From Alphaproteobacteria bacterium (GTDB taxonomy: Bacteria > Pseudomonadota > Alphaproteobacteria > Micropepsales > Micropepsaceae): a DNA stretch of 36,344 nt. The stretch covers positions 1-36,344 of the forward strand of contig JAHFQC010000051.1 of NCBI GenBank assembly GCA_023259375.1, given 5' to 3'. The position numbers were made by a program, and so were the translations under genes. Below are positions 1-7,322 of this stretch, one piece after another. The notes under the pieces are model-generated. The model searched no databases, was not told where the DNA came from, and saw only the letters and a list, made by a program, of their open reading frames with translations. Positions within the stretch are counted from its first letter, which is position 1; every line of letters begins with the position of its first letter.

Positions 1-113
1 TTCCCGTTCGGGAATAATTGAGCGTCTCAGACCGCAATTAGCCTTAATATTCCCGATCGGTAAAATTGGCCTCGACAAACGGGCCCAACCCTGCCATTTT
101 TCCCGCTCGGGAA
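1..113 (+). promoter_or_regulatory. Three-operator array in front of the hipBA-like operon
   Basis: Three copies of a 14-bp palindrome, TTCCCGnTCGGGAA, lie at 1-14 (perfect), 50-63 (TTCCCGATCGGTAA, one arm changed) and 100-113 (perfect). Their centres are 49 and 50 bp apart. The third copy ends 7 bp before the ATG at 121 and contains the only plausible ribosome-binding purines (GGGA, 109-112), so a bound protein would cover both promoter and translation start. HipB-family antitoxins are known to bind several spaced palindromes upstream of their own operon, so these are inferred to be the operators of the protein at 121-342. The array starts at base 1, so further copies may lie outside the window. 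Confidence 0.75.
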
Positions 114-120
114 ATCCGCC

Positions 121-342
121 ATGACGCCAAAAGACCTCGGAACCGCTATTCGCGCCGCGCGCCGCCAGCAGGGCCTGCGCCAAGATCAACTGGCAGCCGC
201 CGCGAACGTCGGCGTACGCTTCATCGTTGATCTGGAGGCCGGCAAGCCGACCGCACAAATAGGCAAGACGCTGACCGTGCTCAAAGCGCTCGGCCTTGAG
301 CTGGCCCTCCTCGGTGAGACTGCTCCGAAAGGCTCGTCATGA
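121..342 (+). CDS. HipB-like XRE-family antitoxin / transcriptional repressor
   Basis: A 73-residue protein that is almost entirely one Cro/C1-type helix-turn-helix domain. The helices cover about residues 5-60, with the recognition region around QDQLAAAANVGVRFIVDLE and the typical C-terminal run TLTVLKALGLELAL seen in HipB-type antitoxins. It is inferred to bind the three palindromes at 1-113, to repress the operon, and to neutralise the kinase encoded next. The stop codon overlaps the start of the next gene in ATGA (339-342), so the two are translationally coupled. The start at 121 is preceded by a weak GGGA that lies inside the third operator. HipB of E. coli is slightly longer (88 residues). 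The family call is secure; the actual partner and DNA site are inferred from neighbourhood. Confidence 0.85.
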   Translation: MTPKDLGTAIRAARRQQGLRQDQLAAAANVGVRFIVDLEAGKPTAQIGKTLTVLKALGLELALLGETAPKGSS

Positions 343-1592
343 AGAGTGCTCTCTCCATATGGTGGGACGGCAAAACCGTCGGCCGGCTGACGCTCGACGA
401 ACATGGCGACATGGGGTTCAGCTACGACGCGGCTTGGCTTGCCGATCCAGAGGCGCGGCCCATCTCATGTTCTTTGCCCAAACGCGGAGCCCCTTTTAAC
501 CGGCGAGAGACACGACCCTTTTTCGCCGGCCTGCTGCCGGAAGAAAGCGTGCGTCAGGAAGTGGCCCGGGTCCTTGGGCTATCCGAACGCAACGATTTTG
601 CACTTCTGAAAGCGCTTGGCGGAGATATCGCAGGCGCCCTGACGCTATGGCCGGAAGACGAGACACCGCCCGTCTATGACGGAGCGGGCACCCGTGAGCC
701 GCTCGGTGACAACGCGTTGATCGATCTCCTGGACACCTTGCCCAAGCGTCCATTCCTCGCCGGCCGCGCGGGAATGCGCTTGTCGCTTGCCGGTGCGCAG
801 ACGAAGCTTCCCGTCGTCGTAATCGACGACCAAATCGCGCTGCCTCAGCCGGGCGAGCCCACCACGCACATCCTGAAGCCGCCGCTTCGGCACTATCCCG
901 CCTCGACCGAAAACGAGGCCTTTGTCATGCAACTCGCGGGCGCGATCGGGCTCGATGTCGCGCCGGTGATCCCGCGCAAGACGAAAGACAGACCCTATCT
1001 GCTGATCAAGCGCTACGACCGTCACGTCGACGAACACGGGCGGGTCCAGCGGCTGCATCAGGAGGATTTCTGCCAGGCACTCGCCATCACGCCCGAGCGA
1101 AAATATGCTGCCGAAGGCGGCCCGACCTTCAAGACCAGCTTTGCCCTTCTGAACAAGGCGGCGAGCCAGCCGGCCGTAGAGATTTTAAAACTGCTCGACG
1201 CCGCACTCTTCAATCTGGTGGCTGGCAACGCCGATGCACATGGCAAGAACTTCAGCCTGCTCTATCGGCCTAACGCCGTGGCGTTTGCCCCGCTCTACGA
1301 CTTGATGTGCACGGTCGCCTATCCAGAGATCGACAAAACGCTCGCCATGAAAATCGCCGGGGTCTCTGACTTAAAGGAGTTCGTGCCGAGGACGTGGCAG
1401 AAATTTGCCGTCGACACGTCCATCGGCCTTCCGTTCTTGCGCCGCCGCGTGAAAGAGATCTGCCAAGCCGCGCGAGACCACGCCGATCACGTGGCGCACT
1501 CGATCGCCGACCAGGGTTTCGACACCGAGGCGCTGACGCGCTATGCCATCATCGCGCGCGGCAGGGCGGAAACCATCGCGGCGTCCGTGTGA
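339..1592 (+). CDS. HipA-like serine/threonine kinase toxin
   Basis: A 417-residue protein with the two-part HipA layout: an N-terminal couple domain (about 1-105) and a kinase-like C-terminal domain (about 140-385). Visible motifs are SLAGAQTKLP (149-158, nucleotide/substrate loop), HILKP with the likely ATP-binding Lys180, NADAHGKN (297-304) with the likely catalytic Asp299, and YDL with metal-binding Asp321. In E. coli, HipA phosphorylates glutamyl-tRNA synthetase and causes growth arrest; the target here is unknown, since relatives use other tRNA synthetases or other substrates. All catalytic motifs look intact, so it should be active. It starts inside the ATGA overlap with the antitoxin gene and has an AAAGG ribosome-binding site a few bases upstream. 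Length is close to E. coli HipA (440). Confidence 0.88.
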   Translation: MKSALSIWWDGKTVGRLTLDEHGDMGFSYDAAWLADPEARPISCSLPKRGAPFNRRETRPFFAGLLPEESVRQEVARVLGLSERNDFALLKALGGDIAGALTLWPEDETPPVYDGAGTREPLGDNALIDLLDTLPKRPFLAGRAGMRLSLAGAQTKLPVVVIDDQIALPQPGEPTTHILKPPLRHYPASTENEAFVMQLAGAIGLDVAPVIPRKTKDRPYLLIKRYDRHVDEHGRVQRLHQEDFCQALAITPERKYAAEGGPTFKTSFALLNKAASQPAVEILKLLDAALFNLVAGNADAHGKNFSLLYRPNAVAFAPLYDLMCTVAYPEIDKTLAMKIAGVSDLKEFVPRTWQKFAVDTSIGLPFLRRRVKEICQAARDHADHVAHSIADQGFDTEALTRYAIIARGRAETIAASV

Positions 1593-1672
1593 TCATCTCT
1601 TGGGTTATGCCGGGATAACAAGTCGCGAACGGAATTTCCCGATCAACCCGCAGCATCCGGACGCAAGGTCCA

Positions 1673-3037
1673 TCACAACATCGAGAGGCACTCCTCGCCG
1701 CCAAGCGCCTTTCGGAGCGGCTCGAGATAGCCAGCATAAGGTGCTGCACGCCCAACCGCGCGGGTGTAGATGGGTTCGCGCACCTGGGCGGCGCTCAACG
1801 TATGGACCACCCGCTTGGTCCGATGAAATGCGAGACAGGCCGGATCCCATTCGAGTCCGATATGCGCAACGATGCGGCGCGCCTCGGATTCGAAATTGGC
1901 GATCAGCTTTTCATACGTGACATCAAGGATGGTGCCAGGCGGCAGCACGCGATGCCAATGGGCCATCAAGGCCGCGTAGCCGCGATAATACCGTCCCAGT
2001 TCACCAAGGTCGTAGCTGTAGTCGATCTGCTGCGAGAACAAGTTGGAAAAGCACGACAAACAAGTATCGAGCGGATCGCGCTTGACATGGATGATACGCG
2101 CGCGGGGCAGCGCCAGATGGATCAGGCCCGTGATGACGAAATTGGTCGGCAGCTTGTCGATGATGCGCATTGCCTCAGGCGCGAGCGCTTTCAACCGCGT
2201 GACATAGAAGCCGGCAAAGCGCCGAAAGTCGTCGGGCTTCAATCGCGGCATGGAGTCGGGAAAATCGGCCCCAAGATGGCCCTGTGCCAAAAGCTGATGC
2301 AGATACATCGGCTCGCCAGCCCCGAAAGCCTGCGGGTGGCTGGCGAGAATCTGCTCGACCAGCGTGGTGCCGGAGCGCGGCATTCCGATGACGAACACCG
2401 GCAGGTCGGACGGGTTGCCCGCCCCCTCGAAGGCAGCGATCGCATCCGGCGTAAAGGCATCGGCCATCGCGCGCAGAAGTCCACGCGACATGGCTTCGTC
2501 GTATTGAACTTGGCGGCGGCGCACGGCGTTGCCGGCGGCAAAGTGCCGAAACGCATCATCGACGCGGCCGATATCATCGAAGGCCTTGCCGAGCGCGAAA
2601 TGTAGTTCGCATTTCTCGAAATCCGTCAGCCGGTCGATGCCCTTCTCCAGCTCTACCAGCGCGGCGAGATGAGGATCACCGGACCCAAACCGCACGAGCT
2701 TCGACAATCCATAATGGTAATGCACCGTCGCCGGAGCGAGCGCAATCGCCCGTTCGAACGCGCTGCGTGCCTCGGCGATACGGCCGAGCTGCTGCAAGGC
2801 CTCGCCGGCCACGTGATGGTACTCCGGCTTTCTACTATCGATGTACTGCAGCTTTGCGCACATTGTCAGCGCGTCAGCGGCCCGCCCCATCGCGTTGAGG
2901 GTAATAGCGGCCGCCAGCATTGCATCGGGCTGATCGGGTCGTTGCGCGAGAATACGTTCAAACCAGTAGAGCGCAGCCTCGTATTGCCCGGCGTCGAAAT
3001 AGCGTTTCCCGGTCATGAGGTCGTCGGCGAGGCTCAT
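1673..3037 (-). CDS. TPR-repeat sulfotransferase family protein
   Basis: A 454-residue protein. Residues 1 to about 180 form TPR helices (for example FDAGQYEAALYWFERILAQ and LGRIAEARSAFERAIALAP). Residues about 210-450 form a PAPS-dependent sulfotransferase fold. The 5'-phosphosulfate loop is FVIGMPRSGTTLVEQIL (from 215) and the 3'-phosphate region is ARIIHVKRDPLDTCLS (313-328). It is predicted to move a sulfate group from PAPS to an unknown acceptor; no signal peptide is seen, so it is probably cytoplasmic. The ATG at 3037 was chosen because it has GGGA about 8 bases upstream and lies after the terminator of the receptor gene; a longer TTG start would sit on the far side of that hairpin. It lies directly downstream of a TonB receptor, a pairing seen in related Caulobacterales and Sphingomonadales. 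Its substrate is unknown. Confidence 0.85.
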   Translation of the reverse strand: MSLADDLMTGKRYFDAGQYEAALYWFERILAQRPDQPDAMLAAAITLNAMGRAADALTMCAKLQYIDSRKPEYHHVAGEALQQLGRIAEARSAFERAIALAPATVHYHYGLSKLVRFGSGDPHLAALVELEKGIDRLTDFEKCELHFALGKAFDDIGRVDDAFRHFAAGNAVRRRQVQYDEAMSRGLLRAMADAFTPDAIAAFEGAGNPSDLPVFVIGMPRSGTTLVEQILASHPQAFGAGEPMYLHQLLAQGHLGADFPDSMPRLKPDDFRRFAGFYVTRLKALAPEAMRIIDKLPTNFVITGLIHLALPRARIIHVKRDPLDTCLSCFSNLFSQQIDYSYDLGELGRYYRGYAALMAHWHRVLPPGTILDVTYEKLIANFESEARRIVAHIGLEWDPACLAFHRTKRVVHTLSAAQVREPIYTRAVGRAAPYAGYLEPLRKALGGEECLSML

Positions 3038-3096
3038 AACATTTCCCAAATGACTGCCATGAGCGATCCGCCCAAGCGTGTGGCCCATCATAACTG

Positions 3097-3128
3097 AAAA
3101 AGCCCCCCGGCGTCGCCGCCGGAGGGCT
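3097..3128 (-). terminator. Intrinsic terminator after the 3156-6347 TonB receptor
   Basis: Arms 3101-3112 and 3117-3128 pair over 12 positions around a 4-nt loop. The single C/A mismatch on the plus strand becomes a G-U pair in minus-strand RNA, and the hairpin is followed on that strand by a run of five T (3097-3101). It lies 28 bp after the receptor stop codon and before the sulfotransferase start at 3037, so the sulfotransferase probably depends on read-through or its own promoter. Confidence 0.85.
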
Positions 3129-3155
3129 GATACAGGCAAATCTCAGCTCACCAGA

Positions 3156-6100
3156 CTAGAAGAGCGAGCGGAAGACGACCGAGATTTTCCGATCGCCGGC
3201 GACCGTATAGGTCCGCGGGTGATAATCCGTATACCCTCTATCGCCATAGTATTCGGCTCCCGTGATGTTGGTAACCTGGAAGCCGACCTTGTAGTGCTCC
3301 AAGAAGCTATAGAAAACCGACCCATCAAGCTGGCCGTAGTTCTCCACCCACACCGGCAACTTGGTGTCGGCATCCGACGTCGATGACAGGTAATGGCTGC
3401 GCCAGTTCCACGCCAAGCGCGCATCAATGTCGTATTTCGCGTACAACAGCGTGAGGTTGTAGCTGTCGTTCGACATACCTTCGATCGGCAGCTTGCCGCT
3501 CTGCGCGTTGGCGGAGGAGGTTACGTTGCCGATATCGCCTGCCCCGTTGACGCCGCCCGAGTTGTAGATCTTGGTGTAGTTCGCCTGAATGCCGAAACCG
3601 CTCAAGAAGCTAGGCAGTTGATCGTAGAACTGGATGTAACCGAGTTCAAAGCCTTCGATCTTGCCTTTGGCGGTATTGATATTGGTCGTGTGCTGGAACT
3701 GCATCGTCTGGCCCGAGATCGGATGCGTGAAGCTTTCCGTCACGGTCGCAGAGTGGAAGTAATCAGACAGATCCTTGTGGAAGACCGACAAGGTCACATT
3801 GCCCGTCGGCGCGAAGTACCACTCCAGGCTGGCGTCATAGTTTCTAGCCCGCATCGGCTTCAGGCGCGGGTTTCCGCCGGAACCCGACGCATCGTACTCG
3901 AACAGGCCTTTCTGGTAGTAGTTCGCGTCGTAGAAGTTGTAGCCCAGTGAAGCGCTGGCGTTCATATCGGCGAAGGCCGGGCGCACAATGGTCTCCGAAT
4001 ATGCCAAGCGCGATTGCACCTTGTCGGTCAGATGCGCAATGAAGTTGAAGCTCGGTAAGATGTCGGTATAGCCGTTGGTCACAGCAGGCCGGTCGATCAC
4101 CGCGCCTACGGCGGAGTCAATTAGGGCTTGTTGCGCTGGCGTGGCGGCCAGACCGTTAAGGTTCAAACCGGTGAGGTAATACACCGCCGCATCATAGTCG
4201 GCGCAACTTTCGACCGCCTTGTCAAGATCTTTAGGAGTAGCATGGATCTTGGAGGCTTGACCTACGTAGCAATCGCGGTTCAGGTAGGGCATGACCAACT
4301 TGCCGCTGCCGACCGAATCTTCGGTGCGGACGATGCGCACGCCGATGTTGCCTTCGATCGGAATGTCGTATCCCAGGAAGGTGTCATGGCCAAAGTTGAA
4401 CTGCGCATAACCAGCGTAGGTCTGTTCCTGAGTCGTGTTGCTGCGGTTGCCTGAGCTGTTGCTGCCTTTCGCGTTCTGGTAAGCGGCAAGGCAGGTCGCA
4501 TCGTCGCCCGTGCATCCGACTTCGGACGCAAAGCCGATCCAGCGCTTGTAGTTCTGCTCATTACCATTGGCAGCCAGTTCGACCGAGGAGAGCAATTTGT
4601 ATGAGTCGACGGTATTCATTGCCGTCAATTGATTACCGGCGACCCAAAGGTTCGGCATACTGTTGCCCAGAATTTTTCCGAATTGGAAATATTCGGCCAT
4701 GTCGTTGACCTTCGCCATGGTGCCGGTGGCGGACGTATACGTGACGCCGTCGGCGGCAGCAAACGGACAGCCGGAAATGGTAACATTGGTCTTGTTGCCC
4801 TGGGCGTCGAGCGCCTGGCAGGTGACGTGGCCGTCGAGATACGCCAAGCCATTGCCCTGCCAGGTTTGGGTCAAGGCGCCCCAGTTCCAGCCATTGGAGC
4901 GGGCGACCGCGTGCTTCTGCTCGGTGCGGAAGCCCGCATCAAAGCTCTTGAGGAGACCGAACAGTCCATTGCCCTGGAACTTGTACGTAGCGTCGAGGCG
5001 GGCGTTGATAGAGTGGCCCACATTGTACTCGATGTGGTCCATCGCCGCGCTCCAGAAGTAATTGGCTCGGCTCGCCATGGCAGCGGGGCTTACGAAGCTG
5101 ACTTTCGGATCGCCGTTCGACACATCGATGGTGTATGTCGGCTTTTCCTGTGCCGTCGTGTTGATACCCATGTGCCGGAATGGCGAACTCGATTCGACAA
5201 ACTGCACGTCGGCGGTGATTTCCAGCGCATCCGTCGGAGTGTATTTGGCGTTGAAGCTGAAATCGCTGTTGCGGTTGTGCCCCGAGCCGGCTTCGCTATC
5301 GAAATCGTTCAGCGACGCCTGGCTGGACATCCAGGTGCCGTTGTTCAATTTGCCGGCCGCAAGCTGGTCATGGCTGATATTCAGGGACACGTAATGCGCA
5401 GCACTCACGTTGTGGGCATAGGAGTTCAACGCGCTGAGCGTGAATTCCAGCGTGTCGCTCGGACGCCATTGCAGCACGAGGTCTTCGGCAAGGCGCTGCT
5501 GGTGTTCATCGATCTGGCGATAGTCCCAGCCGCTCGGCCCCATTAATCTGCCGGTCGTGCCGCTGACGTTCTGAGCCATGCAGGTACTATAGCCGCTGTC
5601 GCTGGCGCGATAGCTCGTCCCGGCCGCGTTCCAGCACTTGTAATCGCCGAGCCGGATACCAGCGGTGCGGTTGCGTTGATCCTGCCAGTCGATCGAAGCC
5701 AGGACCCCGATCTCGCCGATGGCGGTGCTCCAGCGATTGCTGTACAGCCCGTTGACCGACGGCGTTATGTGGTCGGAGAGTTCGCCGTAGGTTGCATCGC
5801 CGGAAATGGCGATCGTCTGTCCGTCCTGATCGAACGGTTTGCGGGTCTTGAGATCGACCACGCCGCCGACGCCGCCTTCGATCATTTTGGCGGTCGGGCT
5901 CTTGTAGACATCGACACCGACCAAAAGATCGGCCGATACATCGGAGAAGCTCAACGTACGACCGCCGGCTGCGGTGAACTCATCATGACCATTGACCAGC
6001 GACTTCACCCACGACAAGCCGCGAACCATGATCGACGTGTTGAGCGAGCCCATGCCGACCAGCTCGTTCGATGCAGTGGTGCGCGTGAGCACCACGCCGG

Positions 6101-6347
6101 GAACGCGTTGCAGCGCCTCGGCGACGTTGCGGTCCGGCAGCGCGCCAATATCAACCGCAGAGATCGAGTCGACCACCTGATCCGAATTTTGCTTGATGGA
6201 TTGCGAAGACTGCAACGCGGCGCGAATGCCGGTGACAGTCACCGTTTCCATCTGTTGCTGCGCCAGCGCAGGGCTGGCCGCCATGATCGCCAACACACTG
6301 GCGGATAGCCAGAGCTTGGTACTGTTTGATACTGATAATTGAATCAT
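3156..6347 (-). CDS. TonB-dependent outer-membrane receptor (Caulobacter type)
   Basis: A 1063-residue outer-membrane receptor, likely importing oligosaccharides released by the nearby glycosidases. A Sec signal peptide covers residues 1-30 (cleavage after ASPALA), followed by a TonB box METVTV (33-38). The plug domain has the family signature DIGALPDRNVAEALQRVPG (67-85). The beta-barrel ends in a terminal phenylalanine (VVFRSLF), needed for barrel assembly. There is no STN domain, so it is a plain transporter, unlike the receptor at 22962-26072. The ATG at 6347 is chosen for its strong GGGAGGG ribosome-binding site; the preceding in-frame extension is unlike a signal peptide. About 430 bases of leader separate it from the predicted promoter at 6782-6849, with a LacI-type site between. 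Substrate is inferred from context only. Confidence 0.93.
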   Translation of the reverse strand: MIQLSVSNSTKLWLSASVLAIMAASPALAQQQMETVTVTGIRAALQSSQSIKQNSDQVVDSISAVDIGALPDRNVAEALQRVPGVVLTRTTASNELVGMGSLNTSIMVRGLSWVKSLVNGHDEFTAAGGRTLSFSDVSADLLVGVDVYKSPTAKMIEGGVGGVVDLKTRKPFDQDGQTIAISGDATYGELSDHITPSVNGLYSNRWSTAIGEIGVLASIDWQDQRNRTAGIRLGDYKCWNAAGTSYRASDSGYSTCMAQNVSGTTGRLMGPSGWDYRQIDEHQQRLAEDLVLQWRPSDTLEFTLSALNSYAHNVSAAHYVSLNISHDQLAAGKLNNGTWMSSQASLNDFDSEAGSGHNRNSDFSFNAKYTPTDALEITADVQFVESSSPFRHMGINTTAQEKPTYTIDVSNGDPKVSFVSPAAMASRANYFWSAAMDHIEYNVGHSINARLDATYKFQGNGLFGLLKSFDAGFRTEQKHAVARSNGWNWGALTQTWQGNGLAYLDGHVTCQALDAQGNKTNVTISGCPFAAADGVTYTSATGTMAKVNDMAEYFQFGKILGNSMPNLWVAGNQLTAMNTVDSYKLLSSVELAANGNEQNYKRWIGFASEVGCTGDDATCLAAYQNAKGSNSSGNRSNTTQEQTYAGYAQFNFGHDTFLGYDIPIEGNIGVRIVRTEDSVGSGKLVMPYLNRDCYVGQASKIHATPKDLDKAVESCADYDAAVYYLTGLNLNGLAATPAQQALIDSAVGAVIDRPAVTNGYTDILPSFNFIAHLTDKVQSRLAYSETIVRPAFADMNASASLGYNFYDANYYQKGLFEYDASGSGGNPRLKPMRARNYDASLEWYFAPTGNVTLSVFHKDLSDYFHSATVTESFTHPISGQTMQFQHTTNINTAKGKIEGFELGYIQFYDQLPSFLSGFGIQANYTKIYNSGGVNGAGDIGNVTSSANAQSGKLPIEGMSNDSYNLTLLYAKYDIDARLAWNWRSHYLSSTSDADTKLPVWVENYGQLDGSVFYSFLEHYKVGFQVTNITGAEYYGDRGYTDYHPRTYTVAGDRKISVVFRSLF

Positions 6348-6363
6348 TATTTCCCTCCCAGCC

Positions 6364-6381
6364 GGGCGACAGTTGCCGCCC
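6364..6381 (-). promoter_or_regulatory. Small hairpin just ahead of the receptor ribosome-binding site
   Basis: GGGCG (6364-6368) and CGCCC (6377-6381) form a 5-bp stem directly upstream of the GGGAGGG ribosome-binding site of the receptor at 3156-6347. It could tune translation, but five base pairs are weak evidence in GC-rich DNA. Confidence 0.25.
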
Positions 6382-6659
6382 TGTATTTGTCTTGCGACTA
6401 CGTTCGGCATCGGCACGAGAAAACCACCGCGCGCGATGCCACTCCCTCAGAACAACAAGTCGGATGATTGACGAGTCCGGCGCGGCCATCACGGGCCAGG
6501 CCACGACTGCACAGATGCGGCCAATCAAAGCGACAAGCATGCCCCTGGTCTTGCGCCAAGCAGCATCACCCGTCCCGACACTCACTTCATTCCTTGTGCC
6601 CTCCCTCACACTGCCCCGGAGATAATTGCCAACAACGCGAGCACGTGTTTGTGCATAAA

Positions 6660-6673
6660 TGTAAGCGCTGTCA
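6660..6673. promoter_or_regulatory. LacI-family-type operator upstream of the TonB receptor
   Basis: TGTAAGCGCTGTCA matches the usual LacI/GalR-family half-site symmetry (TGnnAnCGnTnnCA) around a central AGCGCT. A 13/14 identical site lies at 17909-17922, in front of the glycosidase operon. It is centred about 320 bp upstream of the receptor start and about 110 bp downstream of the start point predicted from the direct-repeat promoter at 6782-6849. A repressor here could act as a roadblock or control a second, closer promoter. No LacI-family gene is in the window, so the regulator would act from elsewhere. Confidence 0.65.
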
Positions 6674-6781
6674 GACGGGGGCGTTTTACTCTTCCAAGAT
6701 CTCCATGCTCGTCGTGCTTATTTCAAAAATGTCGATGCTCATCCTTGCGATGAGTTTCGGCGTGCCGACGTTGATATGATA

Positions 6782-6849
6782 ATTGTATCCACCGCTTCGG
6801 GTGTTTCGAAAAATGTTCCAGAGCGGATTGCTGCTTTGCAGGAAGGACT
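6782..6849 (-). promoter_or_regulatory. Direct-repeat promoter A (LytTR-like site plus -10)
   Basis: On the minus strand two half-sites lie exactly 20 bp apart: AGTCCTTCCTGCAA (6849-6836) and AATCCGCTCTGGAA (6829-6816). They are followed by CATTTTTCG and, at 6787-6782, a TACAAT -10-like hexamer. The likely -35 (TTCGAA) is 17 bp upstream of the -10. Transcription would head into the TonB receptor at 3156-6347. Three sister sites (7227-7294, 18030-18098, 20393-20460) share this layout. The match to LytTR sites, and to the regulator at 18160-18945, is inferred. Confidence 0.65.
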
Positions 6850-7069
6850 CTGTCCGGTGTAGAGCGGCGGCGATAAATTTGCTGCTCGCCAGAATCCAAA
6901 AAATTGAGAGTCCCACACCGTTGGTGTGCTCGCCGAGATCTCTCGAAGCGCTTTGTTTTTACATGGCGCAAGAACTCGCGCCTCAAATTCCTCATACAAA
7001 ATCGGCGCGAACTGCATAGTCACCTAACCGCGCGGCGCGGAGAACACGCCAGGCGCGGCTCAAATTCGC
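6850..7069. other. Intergenic stretch without a recognised gene
   Basis: Between promoter A and the terminator at 7070-7103 there is no recognised gene. Short reading frames exist on both strands but lack ribosome-binding sites and family resemblance, and some of them run through promoter A. Confidence 0.5.
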
Positions 7070-7220
7070 AAAAAAAACGGGCTCCCGCTCGTGACGGGAG
7101 CCCAACAAACGCAAACGGGAGGGCCTATCCTACCGGCTTGCGAATTCTTGCAGCCTCGTTTGGCAGCAACCAGACCTTCTCTCGCCAGCGACCGGAGAGA
7201 GAAGATCTGTATGAACTATG
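7068..7220 (-). ncRNA. Candidate small RNA between the GH42 gene and TonB receptor
   Basis: Direct-repeat promoter B (7227-7294) predicts a transcript starting near 7220. The first about 50 nt would fold into a long hairpin: 7171-7183 pairs with 7197-7209 over 13 positions (one is G-U only in minus-strand RNA), plus a further CC/GG step, closing a 7-nt loop. An open linker of about 65 nt follows, containing CCCTCCC, and then the perfect 9-bp terminator hairpin with eight U at 7070-7103. A 5' hairpin, an open linker and an intrinsic terminator are the usual layout of a trans-acting small RNA. CCCTCCC could pair with the GGGAGGG ribosome-binding site of the adjacent TonB receptor. The alternative is a 3' untranslated region of the GH42 transcript. 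Confidence 0.5.
7070..7103 (-). terminator. Strong intrinsic terminator of the glycosidase operon / candidate small RNA
   Basis: GGGCTCCCG (7079-7087) and CGGGAGCCC (7095-7103) form a perfect 9-bp stem around the loop CTCGTGA. In minus-strand RNA it is followed by one G and eight U (7077-7070). It lies about 220 bp after the GH42 stop codon and would end both the glycosidase operon and the short transcript from promoter B. The CTCGTGA loop recurs in the operon-leader hairpins at 17684-17757. Confidence 0.93.
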
Positions 7221-7226
7221 TACCAG

Positions 7227-7294
7227 ATTGTAAGGCTTTCGCGGCCGGCTCCGAAATATGTTGCACAGCGGACTATGTGCTTGCAAAACGGTCC
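7227..7294 (-). promoter_or_regulatory. Direct-repeat promoter B (LytTR-like site plus -10)
   Basis: The minus-strand half-sites GGACCGTTTTGCAA (7294-7281) and AGTCCGCTGTGCAA (7274-7261) are 20 bp apart. They are followed by CATATTTCGGA and a TACAAT hexamer at 7232-7227, at exactly the same distance as in promoter A. The site lies 29 bp beyond the GH42 stop codon and about 120 bp before a strong terminator, so its transcript could only be a short RNA unless read-through occurs. Confidence 0.65.
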
Positions 7295-7322
7295 AGACGA
7301 GCATCGAAACGGATATCAACCC

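Noticed and set aside
1..113. Start of a CRISPR array (three short repeats about 50 bp apart)
   Set aside because: Repeats are only 14-bp palindromes, one is imperfect, the spacing holds promoter-like sequence, and a HipB-type gene follows directly. Operators fit better.
6811..6850. Direct-repeat elements as remnants of a mobile repeat
   Set aside because: Not excluded genome-wide, but the exact 20-bp internal period, constant distance to a -10 hexamer and common orientation with the genes favour a promoter.
6739..7023. Minus-strand small protein between the TonB receptor and GH42
   Set aside because: It runs through direct-repeat promoter A, lacks a convincing ribosome-binding site and resembles no family; similar peptide fragments arise wherever the repeat is translated.
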